NCBI RefSeq assembly: GCF_019443105.1
Contig: NZ_JAHZIJ010000005.1
Span: 124,001 to 188,000, forward strand
From: Paenibacillus oenotherae
Lineage (GTDB): Bacteria; Bacillota; Bacilli; Paenibacillales; Paenibacillaceae
Direction of reading: 5' to 3'
Length of the DNA stretch: 64,000 nucleotides
Translations under genes and position numbers: made by a program
Part shown: positions 36,984 through 47,041 of the stretch, piece after piece
Numbering within the stretch: the stretch's first letter is position 1
Layout of the letters: each line of letters opens with the position of its first letter
The notes under the pieces: generated by a model
Databases searched by the model: none
Seen by the model: the letters and a program-made list of their open reading frames with translations, nothing else
Told to the model about the DNA's origin: nothing

Positions 36984-37913
36984 ATGAGAATTATGGTAAC
37001 CGGTGGAGCCGGTTTTATCGCTTCACATATTGTAGACGGACTCATCAATATCGGTCATGAGATCGCGATTGTAGACAACCTGATTACTGGCAAAACCCAA
37101 TATATCAATGACAAAGCAAAGAGATACATGATGGACATAGCAGATGTTCAATTAGAGCATGCTTTCCAGGATTTCCGACCGGAAATTGTTATTCATCATG
37201 CTGCCCAAATTAGCGTGCAGGCATCCATTAACAATCCGCTTTTTGATGCACAGACCAATATCTCTGGAACAATTGCCTTGCTGGAGCTGTGCAAGAAACA
37301 CGCTGTACGCAAGATCATTTATGCGTCTTCAGCAGCTGTATACGGCATTCCTAACTATCTTCCAGTCGATGAATCCCATCCGATCGCTCCACTGTCATTC
37401 TATGGAATATCCAAGCATACGCCGGAGCAATACATTAAACTGTATTCTGAACTGTTTTCGCTTGATTATACTATACTTCGATACGCAAATGTTTACGGCC
37501 CAAGACAAGACCCGGCAGGCGAGGGTGGGGTCGTGTCCATATTTATTGACTATCTGACGAATGACAAGTCCCCCTTTATATATGGAGATGGAGAACAGAC
37601 AAGAGATTTTATATATGTAAAAGATATCGTATCGGCCAACATTGCCGCTCTAACAGCCGGTTCCAAAAAAACCATGAACATCTCAACCAATTCGCAGATT
37701 TCTGTCAACTCACTCTTTACTAATATTCAACAACTCATTCCTCAGGCTCCAGCGCCGCAATATGCGCCTTCACGTTCTGGCGATATCGAGCATAGTGTTC
37801 TGGACAACAGCCAGGCGATCCAGGAATTGAATTGGACACCTCTTTATACATTGGAGCAAGGATTGCATGAAACATGTGAATTTTATAAGCATCTTGCTTC
37901 CATGAGCATTTAA
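36984..37913 (+). CDS. NAD-dependent epimerase/dehydratase, UDP-glucose 4-epimerase-like
   Basis: This extended SDR (309 residues) starts MRIMVTGGAGFIASHIVDG, has the substrate-side SSAAVYG with a catalytic Ser, and YGISKHTPEQY (Tyr-x3-Lys). The Arg-rich binding loop GDGEQTRDFIYVKD is typical of GalE-like epimerases. It may make UDP-galactose or an N-acetyl sugar for the glycan or for the priming transferase. It is alone on the plus strand between two minus-strand operons, with its own promoter and a terminator shared with the ABC exporter gene. Substrate is not readable. Confidence 0.9.
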   Translation: MRIMVTGGAGFIASHIVDGLINIGHEIAIVDNLITGKTQYINDKAKRYMMDIADVQLEHAFQDFRPEIVIHHAAQISVQASINNPLFDAQTNISGTIALLELCKKHAVRKIIYASSAAVYGIPNYLPVDESHPIAPLSFYGISKHTPEQYIKLYSELFSLDYTILRYANVYGPRQDPAGEGGVVSIFIDYLTNDKSPFIYGDGEQTRDFIYVKDIVSANIAALTAGSKKTMNISTNSQISVNSLFTNIQQLIPQAPAPQYAPSRSGDIEHSVLDNSQAIQELNWTPLYTLEQGLHETCEFYKHLASMSI

Positions 37914-37928
37914 CATCATATGATAATA

Positions 37929-37975
37929 AATCCAGCCCCAAGGACTATCGATCAAATAGCTCCTGGGGCTGGATT
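37929..37975. terminator. Bidirectional terminator between converging epimerase and Wzt-like genes
   Basis: A perfect 12-bp stem AATCCAGCCCCA/TGGGGCTGGATT (37929-37940 with 37964-37975) is extended by inner GGA/TCC and CTAT/ATAG pairing. Both genes end within 20 bases. Read on minus it runs into TTTATTATC; the plus side has a weaker T-run. Confidence 0.75.
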
Positions 37976-37979
37976 CATA

Positions 37980-39263
37980 TTAGGTATACTCAATTTCAAT
38001 TTCACTCTCAAGATTGGCAATTCCGAAGCTTCTATCATTCTTCTCAGGAAGAATCTTCAATTCGATCACATCATAGCGACGATCCAAAGGAACGATGTCC
38101 CCATTAATCAATTCTACAAATCCAAGTGAAATAAAGTAATCGCCGGGCATGAGCCGCATCTTTTGCTTGAAGGTAATCAGTGCCGTATCTCCATCTGACA
38201 GCTCTCTGAAATCATAGCCGCGAAAATAAGAATTGGTGCCGAATACATCAACACCTTTAACCGATTTCACCGTCATAGCGAATATAGGCTGTGTAATCCT
38301 TCGATTGGCCTTCACTCTAAATTGAACATCCAGCTCCTCGGAAGTGGTAAGTGTCACAATTTCATCAATACCTCTTCCACCCACTGAAATCCATTCAATA
38401 ACCCCGTCATGATTGCCATATCTATATTCCTTTGATTTGGTCTCCTCGGTATAATCGGCCCCTTTAAATGTCTTAACAGCTGATTCGGGTGCCTTTTCTT
38501 CTACCTTCGCTTCACTTTCTTCATTGGAAAGCTGTGAGAACAATACTTTCGTATAGTGGTTTACAACATCATTAGGATCTCCGATATCGAGCAGCTTGCC
38601 CCGGTCAATGAGAATCGCTTTATCGCATATTTGTCTGACGGTTTGCAGATCATGCGAAACAACGAGTATTGTCTTGCCCGCCTCTTTAAGAGCTTTAATT
38701 TTCTCGAAGCATTTCAACTGGAATCTTCCGTCACCTACAGCGAGCGCTTCATCTACAATCAAGATGTCCGGATCGACATTGATTGAGACAGCAAAGGCTA
38801 ATCGCACATACATTCCACTGGAATAAGTCTTCACAGGCTGATCGATAAAGTCGCCGATATCGGCAAATTTCAAAATTTCGTCAAATCGTTGTTCAATTTC
38901 ATCACGGCCAATGCCCAAGATCGATGCATTCAAATAAACATTCTCTCGGCCTGTAAACTCCGGATTGAACCCACTTCCTAATTCCAGCAGTGCGGCTACA
39001 CGGCCGTCCACTTCAATCTCTCCGCTGCTTGGTGTCAAAGTCCCCGCGATCATCTGGAGAAGAGTACTCTTGCCCGATCCGTTTCTTCCAATGATGCCAA
39101 CAGCCTCCCCCCGGAACACTTCAAAGGAAAGCGGCTGCAGGGCGTTGAAATCACGGTAATACTGTTTGTTCTTAAAAAGAAACTGCATTAGCCGGTCTTG
39201 AGGCTTCTCAAAAATTCGGTATGTCTTAGACAAATGGGAAATTCTTATCGATGGCTTTGTCAT
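37980..39263 (-). CDS. Polysaccharide ABC exporter ATPase with C-terminal domain (Wzt/TagH family)
   Basis: This subunit powers export of a lipid-linked glycan. The 427 residues contain Walker A GRNGSGKST, the signature YSSGMYVRLAFAV, Walker B ILIVDEAL and the H-loop VVSHDL. The first 240 residues or so are the ATPase, followed by an acidic linker and a C-terminal beta domain (about 275-427) like the Wzt-C carbohydrate-binding domain that recognises a chain end group. I chose the ATG at 39261-39263, 11 bases after AAGGA; an ATG overlapping the permease stop seven codons earlier is also possible. It is cotranscribed with the permease. Confidence 0.93.
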   Translation of the reverse strand: MTKPSIRISHLSKTYRIFEKPQDRLMQFLFKNKQYYRDFNALQPLSFEVFRGEAVGIIGRNGSGKSTLLQMIAGTLTPSSGEIEVDGRVAALLELGSGFNPEFTGRENVYLNASILGIGRDEIEQRFDEILKFADIGDFIDQPVKTYSSGMYVRLAFAVSINVDPDILIVDEALAVGDGRFQLKCFEKIKALKEAGKTILVVSHDLQTVRQICDKAILIDRGKLLDIGDPNDVVNHYTKVLFSQLSNEESEAKVEEKAPESAVKTFKGADYTEETKSKEYRYGNHDGVIEWISVGGRGIDEIVTLTTSEELDVQFRVKANRRITQPIFAMTVKSVKGVDVFGTNSYFRGYDFRELSDGDTALITFKQKMRLMPGDYFISLGFVELINGDIVPLDRRYDVIELKILPEKNDRSFGIANLESEIEIEYT

Positions 39264-39283
39264 ATTTTTATCAATCCTTTTCA

Positions 39284-40090
39284 TTATAAAACATCAGCGA
39301 AGCCTTTTTTTGTTTTACGAAACCAAGCCAATCCGGCAAAACAAATCAGTGCCGAAACCAGAATTTCCAGCAATAAAACTCGTAAGTCCGGGGCAGTTCC
39401 CCATACTAGAATGCTTCTCATATCTTCAACAAAATAGGTAATGGGATTAATATAATAAAACCATTTGAAATCAGCCGGGATAACATTAACGGAATAGAAT
39501 ATTGGGCTTAGCAGCATGAGGGATTGAATTGCTATCCCGATCAGTTGGCCAATGTCTCTCAAATAAACGCCCAAAGAGGACAGCAACCATGACAATCCCA
39601 ATGTAAATAACACCACAGGGAGTAGAACGATCGGCAGAAGAAGTACCGTCCAACTTAAACTTCCCATAAAAACTAAAGTAAAAATGATAATAAGCAAGAT
39701 ATTGATCGTTGCGGTGACCAATGTGGACCCCAGAGCGATCAGAGAAAATAATTCAAGCGGGAACACAACTTTTTTAACATAATTGACGTTACTCATTACC
39801 AGACTCGGGGAACGGGATACAACCTCTGCGAAAATATTGTAAGTGGTCAATCCGCAAAATACGATAATAGCAAATTCCAGTTTATTCGTGTTTCCTGTCT
39901 GCCATTTGGACTGGAATATCTCACTGAAAACAAACGTATACACCATAAGCATGAACATCGGCGTCAAGAAAGTCCAGAGAAATCCAAGATAGGAGCCTTT
40001 ATAACGGCTGACCGTTTCTCTCTTAATAAATTGAAACAGTATCGATCGGTTTCTCCTCAAATATGCAACCATCTTGTTTGCTAAATTCAT
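39284..40090 (-). CDS. Polysaccharide ABC exporter permease (Wzm/TagG family)
   Basis: The 268-residue membrane protein has six helices and the ABC2-type layout. An N-terminal amphipathic segment contains FIKRETVSRYKGSYLGFLWTFLTP, a strong Wzm/TagG signature, and the middle has NVNYVKKVVFPLE (the gate helix region). The C-terminal part is YYINPITYFVEDMRSIL. It pairs with the ATPase gene directly downstream. Together they export glycan attached to undecaprenyl diphosphate. A promoter lies upstream. Confidence 0.94.
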   Translation of the reverse strand: MNLANKMVAYLRRNRSILFQFIKRETVSRYKGSYLGFLWTFLTPMFMLMVYTFVFSEIFQSKWQTGNTNKLEFAIIVFCGLTTYNIFAEVVSRSPSLVMSNVNYVKKVVFPLELFSLIALGSTLVTATINILLIIIFTLVFMGSLSWTVLLLPIVLLPVVLFTLGLSWLLSSLGVYLRDIGQLIGIAIQSLMLLSPIFYSVNVIPADFKWFYYINPITYFVEDMRSILVWGTAPDLRVLLLEILVSALICFAGLAWFRKTKKGFADVL

Positions 40091-40148
40091 TTCATTATTT
40101 CACTCCATATTTAAATATTTGATCTATGTGCAACGATTCATAAAGAAT

Positions 40149-40179
40149 ATCATAGCAGATTCCATTCTCATAGTGTCAA
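40149..40179 (-). promoter_or_regulatory. Extended -10 promoter of the Wzm/Wzt operon
   Basis: On minus, -35 TTGACA (40174-40179) is perfect and -10 TATGAT (40149-40154) is preceded by TGC, the extended -10 form. The 19-base spacer is longer than ideal, which the extended -10 may offset. Confidence 0.65.
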
Positions 40180-40329
40180 GGCACAACAAACCGCTAGTGA
40201 TATATACCAATTCTCCCGACAACTAGTATAACTTATCTCGCTCATCAACTAGATTTACAGTGCACGATTTGTTAGAATATAGCGGACGCGTGGTCAGGTT
40301 AGTATTATCACTAAAGGAGCTTTTTAATA

Positions 40330-42795
40330 ATGAAAAAGAAAGATCGGCCGATTCTACAGACAACTATAGACGACAACAATACCTCTCTCCTGCAATGGAC
40401 TCTATTAATCGCTGTTGTCTTCTTCATCTTCATCTTTCAGTTCCGAGTGGCGTTATTCAATGCCTTTACAGTCGGGAATGGCGACGCCTTCGGATTTGAA
40501 GCTCCTTTGCTTGAAGCAATGATTTACACATTTGCACTGCTTCTCATTGCCGGGATCCGGCTAATTCGCACATGGAAAATAAACGACTTTAGAGCCATTC
40601 TTTCTATGGCCGTATTATTTCTCCCAGTAATGTATCTCATGTCCTATATAGGCGCTGTTACCGTGCATAACGCGAAGCTGATGATGCTCACACAATTCAT
40701 GGTGGTTGCATTCTTCATCCTGGGTTTGTATATCGCAGAAAATAAACTTCACCGGACAATCCTTGCGAAGGCTATACAGCTGTCCGGTTATGGTGTCGTT
40801 ATTTATGGATTAATGAACCTGTTCGGTCAGGCTTATTTCCCTAATGCATTGTGGAAAGCAGATGAATCGTTCAGATTGACGTCCATCTTCCAATACTCCA
40901 ACTCCTATGCCGGGTTTCTGACCGCATTGTTTCTGGGAGGACTATTTCTAGTCATTCATTGCAAGCAGTGGTATTGGCGTTCACTTCATGCATTTATGTT
41001 AGTGCCAATCTGGATCTCGATGATGCTCACTTATTCCAGGGCAGCGCTGCTTTTCGTTCCTCTTCTGGTGCTTATCATTCTTCCTTTCCTGCGCATTGGC
41101 AAACAATTCACTTATTTAATATACATGTTTCTCGCAATTGTTTCATCTTTCGCTATTTTGAGTAATATAACAATAGCTGCGGACAAAATAGCAACTGCAC
41201 TTAATTTTGAATCCGAGGCAGGCAATACATTCTCGATCTGGAATAAACAGCCGATGATCGGCTGGGGTCTATTAATTGGAGCAGCCTTGGTGGTTGCTGC
41301 CATCATCACCATTTTCCATTCGAGGCTATTGAATTGGATTGACAGCAAGACGGAGAAATTTACAGCGAACAAATGGTCATTCGTTGCAGTCCCGCTGATC
41401 TTCGTTATCATTGGCAGTCTTGCAGCCACATTGCTTCTTGCTAGCAGTGGCGTCAGGTCGCTATTGCCAGCCAGCATCGCTGATCGGATAGCCAATATTA
41501 ATTTCGAGCAGCACAGCGTGCTGGAACGCGGAACCTTCTATAAGGATGCACTCAAATTGTCGGGCGACTATCCGCTTATAGGTGCAGGCGGCGGAGCATG
41601 GACCGTACTCTACGAGGAATATCAGAATAATCCGTATACGAGCAGGCAAGCCCACAGCTACTTTTTTCAGACATTAATTGAGATCGGCTGGATTGGTCTG
41701 ATCCTTTTAATTGCATTCCTTGTTCTAGTCTATACCCTGTTTATAAGAGCTTATATTAGAAATCCTGAGCTTCGGGGCAGCCAATTATTCTTCTTTATCC
41801 TATCGATATCCATTCTTGCCCACAGTGCCATTGATTTTGATATGAGCTACAGTTATCTTGCGATAATCGTATTCTTGTCTCTAGGCGCAATGCTGGCACC
41901 GTTTCATCAGAAACTGGTCTTGCCTTCGATGGAATCCATAAAGGATCGCAAGTGGCGCATAGCCTATCCGATCTCGTTATCCTTGATCGCCCTTATTCTG
42001 TTTACCTGGGTGTATCGTGAATACAGCGGCAATCTGGCTTATCGCCATGCCATGGATCTTGCGGTTGTTCAGCAGAAATCACTGGATGAATTATTGCCTT
42101 CTATTGATGATGCTATTAACATTTCCCCGTCTCATCCCGATTATACTTTAAGAAAAATAAACTGGATGAAACAGGCGTTTCAACAAACCGGAGATGTTAA
42201 ATTCCGACAGGAAATTAAAAAACTGATCGATCAACTGAAACCTTTTGAGCCTTACAATCGTTATCTATTACTGGAAGAGTATCAATTCTACAAAGACGAA
42301 GGCCAACAGGATCGGGTCCTTCAGGTTTTGAATGATGGCATCAAGAAGTTTCAATGGGATATTAACTTTTATGAAGCAGCTATTATGGAGTATTATTTGG
42401 CCGGTGAGAAGGACAAGCAGAATAATCCTGAGCTCACGGACACAAAATGGAAACAATCTCTCGAATTATATCAAGAAGTGCTTAATCGCATCGAGCTTCT
42501 CAAGACATTGCCCGAGACACAGCTTCAAGGCCGTGAATTCAATGTCACCTTCCTAATGAGGCAGGCCATCGGCATCATCCACTACAATCATAAGGATTAT
42601 GAAGCCGCTAAAGCCTTGCTGGTACAGGATATTGCTGAGAATTTACAAGATAACGTCTATGCGCGAACGACAGTCCGCTACTACCTTGCCTCACTGGAAG
42701 CTACGGGGCAGAATGACGAGAATTTGTATAACAAATTAATTGAAGCTGACGAGAACGAGAGAGCCTCTTTAGAGGAACTATATAAGAATAATTAG
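40330..42795 (+). CDS. O-antigen ligase-like membrane protein with C-terminal repeats (WsfB/PglL-like)
   Basis: The 821-residue protein has about 12 membrane helices and the Wzy_C region: a large loop with GAGGGAWTVLYEEY and the conserved His in QAHSYFFQTLIEIGWIG (about residue 435-460). The last 250 residues or so are soluble, helical and TPR-like. Such proteins transfer a lipid-linked glycan to an acceptor outside the membrane. In S-layer glycosylation loci of Paenibacillus and Geobacillus the WsfB/WsaB protein of this type transfers glycan to the S-layer protein. The SLH protein gene follows by 142 bases. The ribosome site is AAAGGAG 10 bases upstream. Ligase versus Wzy polymerase cannot be settled from sequence, but the ABC exporter favours ligase. 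Confidence 0.8.
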   Translation: MKKKDRPILQTTIDDNNTSLLQWTLLIAVVFFIFIFQFRVALFNAFTVGNGDAFGFEAPLLEAMIYTFALLLIAGIRLIRTWKINDFRAILSMAVLFLPVMYLMSYIGAVTVHNAKLMMLTQFMVVAFFILGLYIAENKLHRTILAKAIQLSGYGVVIYGLMNLFGQAYFPNALWKADESFRLTSIFQYSNSYAGFLTALFLGGLFLVIHCKQWYWRSLHAFMLVPIWISMMLTYSRAALLFVPLLVLIILPFLRIGKQFTYLIYMFLAIVSSFAILSNITIAADKIATALNFESEAGNTFSIWNKQPMIGWGLLIGAALVVAAIITIFHSRLLNWIDSKTEKFTANKWSFVAVPLIFVIIGSLAATLLLASSGVRSLLPASIADRIANINFEQHSVLERGTFYKDALKLSGDYPLIGAGGGAWTVLYEEYQNNPYTSRQAHSYFFQTLIEIGWIGLILLIAFLVLVYTLFIRAYIRNPELRGSQLFFFILSISILAHSAIDFDMSYSYLAIIVFLSLGAMLAPFHQKLVLPSMESIKDRKWRIAYPISLSLIALILFTWVYREYSGNLAYRHAMDLAVVQQKSLDELLPSIDDAINISPSHPDYTLRKINWMKQAFQQTGDVKFRQEIKKLIDQLKPFEPYNRYLLLEEYQFYKDEGQQDRVLQVLNDGIKKFQWDINFYEAAIMEYYLAGEKDKQNNPELTDTKWKQSLELYQEVLNRIELLKTLPETQLQGREFNVTFLMRQAIGIIHYNHKDYEAAKALLVQDIAENLQDNVYARTTVRYYLASLEATGQNDENLYNKLIEADENERASLEELYKNN

Positions 42796-42880
42796 CTGAT
42801 ATTGTAACTTTTTACTTTAATATCTTTTAAAGATTTGATATTGTCATAATATGAGACTTTCTTTCCAATCCATCCTGTTA

Positions 42881-42886
42881 TATAAT
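42881..42886 (+). promoter_or_regulatory. -10 element of the SLH protein gene
   Basis: A TATAAT lies 52 bases upstream of the ATG. The expected -35 region (TTTCTT) is poor. The leader contains AAAGGAGGTGA, close to the full anti-Shine-Dalgarno complement, 9 bases before the ATG, suggesting strong translation. Confidence 0.5.
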
Positions 42887-42937
42887 TGTTTTTCGATAGG
42901 TTCACTATTCTTTCGTGAAAGGAGGTGAAAACAAAAA

Positions 42938-44512
42938 ATGAAAAAGGTTTTGACAAGCAAAATTTCAGCACTTATCGCATCATTGATGATTGTTTCAGTG
43001 CTAGTTCCAGTTCTCGCTTTCGCTGCTAACGCAACTAACGGATACAGAAATGTTTCCTATGCTAACAGCAAAGTAACGGGTACTGTATATGTAACAGACG
43101 CTACTTATGCAGCTCTTAACGGAGAAAAAGTTGCCATTTATGTTTACGGTCACGATAAAACATCAGCATTTGATGTTGTTTACGGTACCTACTCCTCTAA
43201 TGGTGAGTACAATTTCGAAGTTGTTGCTCCATACGCAACGTATGCTACATATTACCCGTTGCAGTTGAAATACTTCTATCCAGGTAGCAGCACTCCTGTT
43301 ACTACGTGGGTTTACAACTCACAAAGTAATGGTGGTGGTTTCTTCCCAGGAGGCACTAATGGAGTAATTGACAACAACGGTAAAGTAGACGGCACTGCAC
43401 TGAGCAATCTCTTTGCACAAGATAAGAACCAAACGATCATCTCCAAATCCGATGTAGTAACTATTCCTGCTGACGCTTTGATCAAAGGTGAGTCTCTGAC
43501 GATTAAGCTGGAGGACGGTACGTCCATCACGCTTCCAATCGCTGCACTGAAACTGGAAGAGCAAGCTAAATCCCTCGGGGTGGCGCTTAAAGATCTGGTG
43601 ATCCGTGTAGAACTGAAGAAACTTGCTGGTGACGCTGCTAAAGCAGTAACTGATGCTATCTACGGAATCGATGCGAAACCACTGGCTACGCCAGTTGATT
43701 TCAAAATCGTTGCTGTTGGTAACGGTAAAGAACAACAAATCAACAACCTTGGAACGTACTTCAAACGTACTCTTCCAGTTGCTGGTACTGTTGATTCCAA
43801 GACGGTAACCGGTGTATTGTACAACCCTGCTACGAAAGAGCTGAGCTTCGTCCCAGCTACGTTCGCTGCTGAGAATGGCAATACGATCGCTACTCTTATC
43901 CGTAACAGCACGAGTATCTACTCTGTCATCCAATTGGACGCTGTATCCTTCAAGGATCTTGCGAACCACTGGGCGAAGAAAGATATCGAGACTTTAGCAG
44001 CGAAGTTGGTTGTTGAAGGTACGGGCGCTAACAAGTTCGAACCTAAACGCAACATCACTCGCGCTGAGTTCGCGGCACTGATCGTCCGTTCACTCGGACT
44101 TGATGCTACTGGAACAACATCGAAGTTTTCCGATGTTTCGTCCAAAAAATGGTATGCTGGCGTTGTAGCTGCTGCTGCAGAGGCTGGTATCATCAAAGGT
44201 GACGAAAAAGGTAAATTCAATCCGAATGCAAACATCACTCGCAAAGAGCTTTCGGCAATGGTAGTTCGTGCCGCTGCATTTGCAGGTAAAGAAGTTAAAC
44301 TGACAGATGCGGAAGTATCTGCAGCACTGGCTAGCTTTACGGATGCGAGCAACTTGGGCTGGGCAAAAGCGGAAGTTGCTGCTGCTGTAAAATCGGGTAT
44401 TGTTGAAGGTCAATCCGCTACGAAAGTAGCTGGTAACTCTAACGCTAACCGTGCTGAAGCAGCTACAATGGTTATCCGTTTCCTTGGTAACGTTGGATTC
44501 ATCAACAACTAA
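42938..44512 (+). CDS. S-layer-type surface protein with three SLH domains
   Basis: The 524-residue protein starts with a classical signal peptide (MKKVLTSKIS, a hydrophobic core and AFAAN near residue 30). A Tyr-rich region follows (about 35-125), then a helix-poor domain (about 150-330). Three SLH motifs end the protein: FKDLANHWAKKD.. (about 342), FSDVSSKKWY.. (about 403) and FTDASNLGWA.. (about 467), each with a following TRAEF/TRKEL/NRAEA part. Codons are strongly biased (GCT, GTA, AAC, GGT), as in highly expressed genes. It is probably an S-layer or S-layer-associated protein and a likely acceptor of the glycan built by the neighbouring island. It is smaller than most major S-layer proteins, so the acceptor role is inferred. 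Confidence 0.9.
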   Translation: MKKVLTSKISALIASLMIVSVLVPVLAFAANATNGYRNVSYANSKVTGTVYVTDATYAALNGEKVAIYVYGHDKTSAFDVVYGTYSSNGEYNFEVVAPYATYATYYPLQLKYFYPGSSTPVTTWVYNSQSNGGGFFPGGTNGVIDNNGKVDGTALSNLFAQDKNQTIISKSDVVTIPADALIKGESLTIKLEDGTSITLPIAALKLEEQAKSLGVALKDLVIRVELKKLAGDAAKAVTDAIYGIDAKPLATPVDFKIVAVGNGKEQQINNLGTYFKRTLPVAGTVDSKTVTGVLYNPATKELSFVPATFAAENGNTIATLIRNSTSIYSVIQLDAVSFKDLANHWAKKDIETLAAKLVVEGTGANKFEPKRNITRAEFAALIVRSLGLDATGTTSKFSDVSSKKWYAGVVAAAAEAGIIKGDEKGKFNPNANITRKELSAMVVRAAAFAGKEVKLTDAEVSAALASFTDASNLGWAKAEVAAAVKSGIVEGQSATKVAGNSNANRAEAATMVIRFLGNVGFINN

Positions 44513-44528
44513 TCCAATTCAACCAAAT

Positions 44529-44558
44529 AAAAAGAGCTCCCTCACGGGGGCTCTTTTT
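44529..44558 (+). terminator. Strong terminator of the SLH protein gene
   Basis: A 13-bp near-perfect stem (AAAAAGAGCTCCC with GGGGGCTCTTTTT, 44529-44541 with 44546-44558) has a 4-base loop and ends in a T-run. It sits 17 bases after the stop codon. Confidence 0.92.
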
Positions 44559-44939
44559 ATTGTGCTGTCTGCTGCCTCTCAGCGAATATACGAATAAGCT
44601 GATCTCTAAGATCTCATCACCAGATGGACACATCAATCATGAAGAGCCCTTCGTTCAGGGGTAACTAAAGAGTCGCTTAAGCGCTTGATCTTCCTTTTTC
44701 TCCTTCTTCAATGGCTAATAGTGCGATATTCTAGCTGCTATTGAGGGAGTCAGCCATTTGAAATCATATTCTCAAGAACGGTCTTTGCGGATCTGGCGTG
44801 AGGTCTAGGTATGCTGTGTTTAGTTAGACGGATCAACTTCGTAGTATTTTGAGATTATAGTAGCTGCCTGGCGATGTTCATGTGAAGCGGCCAATGACAT
44901 TATTGACGTAGCGAACGTGATGGTTGGCCAAAACCGAGA

Positions 44940-45050
44940 GGTCGCATGATTCTGGAGAAGCGTCAGCGTTCGCCTTTGTACCCGGATTCCTCCATTAGTT
45001 ATTTCATTCAAAGAATCCGGGAACAACAGCGATTGGAGGAACATGCGACC
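44940..45050. repeat. Nested inverted repeat, MITE- or REP-like
   Basis: The outer arms GGTCGCATG (44940-44948) and CATGCGACC (45042-45050) are perfect 9-bp complements. The inner arms CCCGGATTC (44981-44989) and GAATCCGGG (45013-45021) are also perfect. The sequence between them partly pairs. The total is 111 bases with no coding sense. This is the layout of a small dispersed palindromic element or a structured RNA; copies elsewhere in the genome cannot be checked here. Confidence 0.6.
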
Positions 45051-45082
45051 ATGCAGTGGATGCGGCGAATAAATAATTTCAA

Positions 45083-45130
45083 TAAAAAAGGGGTGTCCCG
45101 TCGTCATCTATGATGACTGTTGGGACACCC
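45083..45130 (-). terminator. Rho-independent terminator of the atp operon
   Basis: GGGTGTCCC (45091-45099) pairs with GGGACACCC (45122-45130), and an inner GTCAT/ATGAC stem lies between. Read on minus the arm runs into CTTTTTTATTG. It lies 16 bases after the atpC stop. Confidence 0.92.
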
Positions 45131-45146
45131 ACTTTGTCGTTCCTAA

Positions 45147-45548
45147 CTATACCCGATGCTTTGCATCCAAGCGGTTAATAGCACGTTGCAGGGAAAGCTC
45201 AGCGCGACGGAAATCAAACTCGTCACGCTTGCCGCTTAGACGCTGTTCAGCACGCTGCTTGGCAGCCTGTGCACGTTCAACGTCAATATCAGCAGGCAGC
45301 TCAGCGCTCTCGGCCAAGATAACGACCTTGTCCTTGCGCACTTCGATGAAGCCACCGTTGACGGCTACTACTTGTTCGGCACGGTCTTTCTTGATTGTAA
45401 CCGGTGCGATCCGCAAAGGTGTTACGAGCGGGATATGATTCGGCAGAATCCCCAGCTCGCCTTCCACGCCTTTGACGATCACCATATTAACATTCTCAGC
45501 GTATACTTTACGCTCAGGTGTAACGATTTCTAATAAAAAGGTGCTCAT
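45147..45548 (-). CDS. atpC: F1Fo ATP synthase subunit epsilon
   Basis: This is the central-stalk and inhibitory subunit of F1. The 133 residues begin STFLLEIVTPERKVY and contain EGELGILPNHIPLVTPL, the beta-sandwich signature. The C-terminal helical hairpin (about 88-133) is Arg/Ala-rich. GGAGGG precedes the ATG. It is the last gene of the operon. Confidence 0.97.
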   Translation of the reverse strand: MSTFLLEIVTPERKVYAENVNMVIVKGVEGELGILPNHIPLVTPLRIAPVTIKKDRAEQVVAVNGGFIEVRKDKVVILAESAELPADIDVERAQAAKQRAEQRLSGKRDEFDFRRAELSLQRAINRLDAKHRV

Positions 45549-45571
45549 GTGGAACCCTCCTGCCTTCGCTA

Positions 45572-47023
<1,452 letters not shown>

Positions 47024-47041
47024 TCAATTCCATCCGGTCAA

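Larger units (their letters stand above)
44560..45146. other. Gene-free stretch between the SLH protein and atpC
   Basis: About 590 bases hold no gene I can support. A 95-codon open frame on minus (44820-45107) has no ribosome site and crosses the repeat below, so I reject it. The stretch contains a nested inverted repeat (44940-45050) and, at its end, the atp operon terminator. Confidence 0.6.

Noticed and set aside
44820-45107. 95-codon open frame on minus between SLH gene and atpC
   Set aside because: It runs across the nested inverted repeat and into the atp terminator, has no ribosome site and no recognisable domain.
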